From Bacteroides sp. (GTDB lineage: Bacteria; Bacteroidota; Bacteroidia; Bacteroidales; Bacteroidaceae): a DNA stretch of 22,301 nt. Location: the NCBI GenBank assembly GCA_019417975.1, contig DYCT01000003.1, positions 1 to 22,301 on the forward strand, read 5' to 3'. Below are positions 21,152 through 22,301 of this stretch, in pieces. A program made the translations under genes and the position numbers. Within the stretch, counting starts at the first letter, position 1. Every line of letters begins with the position of its first letter. The notes under the pieces were generated by a model. That model was given only the letters and a program-made list of their open reading frames with translations. It was not told the origin of the DNA and made no database searches.

Positions 21152-22301
21152 ATGAGAAAGAAAATTATATTGTTAGGTTCCGGAGAACTGGGTAAGGAGT
21201 TTGTGATTGCTGCTCAGCGTTTGGGACAGTATGTGGTGGCATGTGATTCGTATGCAGGAGCTCCTGCCATGCAAGTGGCTGATGCATTTGAAGTATTTGA
21301 TATGCTCGATGGTGATGCGTTGGATGCGGTGATAAAGAAGCATCATCCCGATTTGATTGTTCCGGAGATTGAAGCGATACGCACCGAACGTCTTTATACG
21401 TATGAGGCAGAAGGGGTGCAGGTAGTGCCCAGTGCAAAGGCTGTCAATTTTACCATGAATCGGAAAGCCATTCGGGATTTGGCTGCGAAAGAGTTGGGCT
21501 TGAAAACTGCGAACTATTTTTATGCCAAGTCGTATGATGAGTTGGTAGAGGTAGCTCACCGCATTGGCTTTCCTTGTGTAGTGAAACCATTAATGTCGTC
21601 GTCGGGTAAAGGACAATCGTTGGTGAAAAGTGAAGATGAATTGCTAAATGCCTGGGAATATGGTTGTAAAGGAAGTCGTGGCGATATCCGAGAATTGATT
21701 GTGGAAGAGTTTATCCGGTTCGATAGTGAGATAACCTTGCTGACTGTGACACAGAAGAATGGTCCTACATTGTTTTGTCCGCCTATTGGGCACGTACAGA
21801 AAGGGGGAGATTATCGCGAGAGTTTTCAGCCGGCACCAATCGCTCCTGCATTTTTGAAAGAGGCGCAAGAGATGGCCGAGAAGGTAACCCGGGCTTTGAC
21901 CGGTGCAGGTATTTGGGGAGTTGAATTTTTCTTGAGCCATGATAAAGGTGTTTATTTCTCCGAACTATCTCCTCGTCCGCACGATACAGGTATGGTGACA
22001 TTGGCAGGAACGCAAAATTTGAATGAATTTGAATTGCATTTAAGAGCTATGTTGGGCTTGCCGATTCCTTCTATCGACTTGGAGCGAATAGGAGCCAGCG
22101 CCGTTATTCTTTCTGCGATAGAAAGAAATGAGCAGCCTCGCTACAAAGGATTGGAAGATGCAATGTCTGAAAGATGTACGGATGTAAGAATATTTGGAAA
22201 ACCATATAGCAAGCTGAATCGTCGTATGGGAGTGGCATTGTGCTATGCACCTTTGCAGTCGGACCTGAATGAACTTCGTGAGCAGGTAAAACAAGCAGCA
22301 G
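21152..22301 (+). CDS. purT: Formate-dependent phosphoribosylglycinamide formyltransferase (3' partial)
   Basis: ATP-grasp enzyme that makes formyl-GAR from GAR, formate and ATP in de novo purine synthesis, replacing the folate-dependent PurN step. The open frame has 383 complete codons and runs off the window without a stop. The family is usually about 390 aa, so only a few residues are missing. Visible motifs are GSGELGKE near the start (GAR-side nucleotide fold), VPEIEAIRTERL, VVKPLMSSSGKGQS (ATP-grasp loop), GIWGVEFF and ELSPRPHDTGMVT (metal and substrate binding), all diagnostic for PurT rather than PurK. The ATG at 21152 gives the correct N-terminus MRKKIILLGSG. Confidence 0.96.
   Translation, partial: MRKKIILLGSGELGKEFVIAAQRLGQYVVACDSYAGAPAMQVADAFEVFDMLDGDALDAVIKKHHPDLIVPEIEAIRTERLYTYEAEGVQVVPSAKAVNFTMNRKAIRDLAAKELGLKTANYFYAKSYDELVEVAHRIGFPCVVKPLMSSSGKGQSLVKSEDELLNAWEYGCKGSRGDIRELIVEEFIRFDSEITLLTVTQKNGPTLFCPPIGHVQKGGDYRESFQPAPIAPAFLKEAQEMAEKVTRALTGAGIWGVEFFLSHDKGVYFSELSPRPHDTGMVTLAGTQNLNEFELHLRAMLGLPIPSIDLERIGASAVILSAIERNEQPRYKGLEDAMSERCTDVRIFGKPYSKLNRRMGVALCYAPLQSDLNELREQVKQAA

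Overview
The window looks like chromosome from a gut-type Bacteroidales (Bacteroides or Phocaeicola-like). Nearly every transcription unit is preceded by a box matching TAnnTTTG, the Bacteroides -7 element, in three cases with a TTTG or TTG about 19-20 bp upstream. The protein families (a very long RluA-type pseudouridine synthase, a PadR-PspC pair, a macroglobulin/TonB-plug protein without a barrel, GLUG-repeat and sorting-domain secreted proteins) also fit. I see no rRNA, tRNA, CRISPR array, transposase or phage gene. No stretch over 300 bases lacks a gene.

Layout. 68-2611: a DsbD-like thiol:disulfide interchange protein and a hotdog thioesterase in one unit, closed by a strong terminator. 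2762-9997: an envelope block of four plus-strand genes. It comprises a TPR-transmembrane-HTH regulator, a large MG2/TonB-plug protein behind a promoter embedded in nested inverted repeats, and a co-transcribed pair of secreted repeat proteins (three InlB-like repeats; eight GLUG repeats), closed by a strong terminator. 10185-12214: a KDG-type sugar kinase converging on a lytic transglycosylase. 12396-13968: overlapping pabB and pabC for p-aminobenzoate (folate) synthesis. 14053-17533: an outer-membrane beta-barrel protein, an SDR oxidoreductase and a MATE exporter. 17534-19381 (minus): a 59-aa protein and an RluA-family pseudouridine synthase. 19541-20959: a PadR regulator and a PspC membrane protein. 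21152-end: purT, running off the window just before its expected stop.

How they fit. Most genes are housekeeping or envelope functions in short one- or two-gene units. The most unusual region is 2762-9997. There a predicted trans-envelope regulator lies directly upstream of a promoter carrying two 11-bp direct repeats spaced 22 bp and a nested perfect palindrome covering the -7 box. That promoter drives a probable periplasmic or outer-membrane MG2-plug protein, followed by two secreted repeat proteins. Whether these four genes form one system is inference. A second feature is compactness: three convergent gene pairs have stops 14 bp apart, abutting, or overlapping, with no recognisable terminator.

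Start corrections made here: the barrel protein starts at 14053 and the MATE protein at 16175, because in each case the only promoter-like box lies inside or beyond the longer reading frame's upstream extension.
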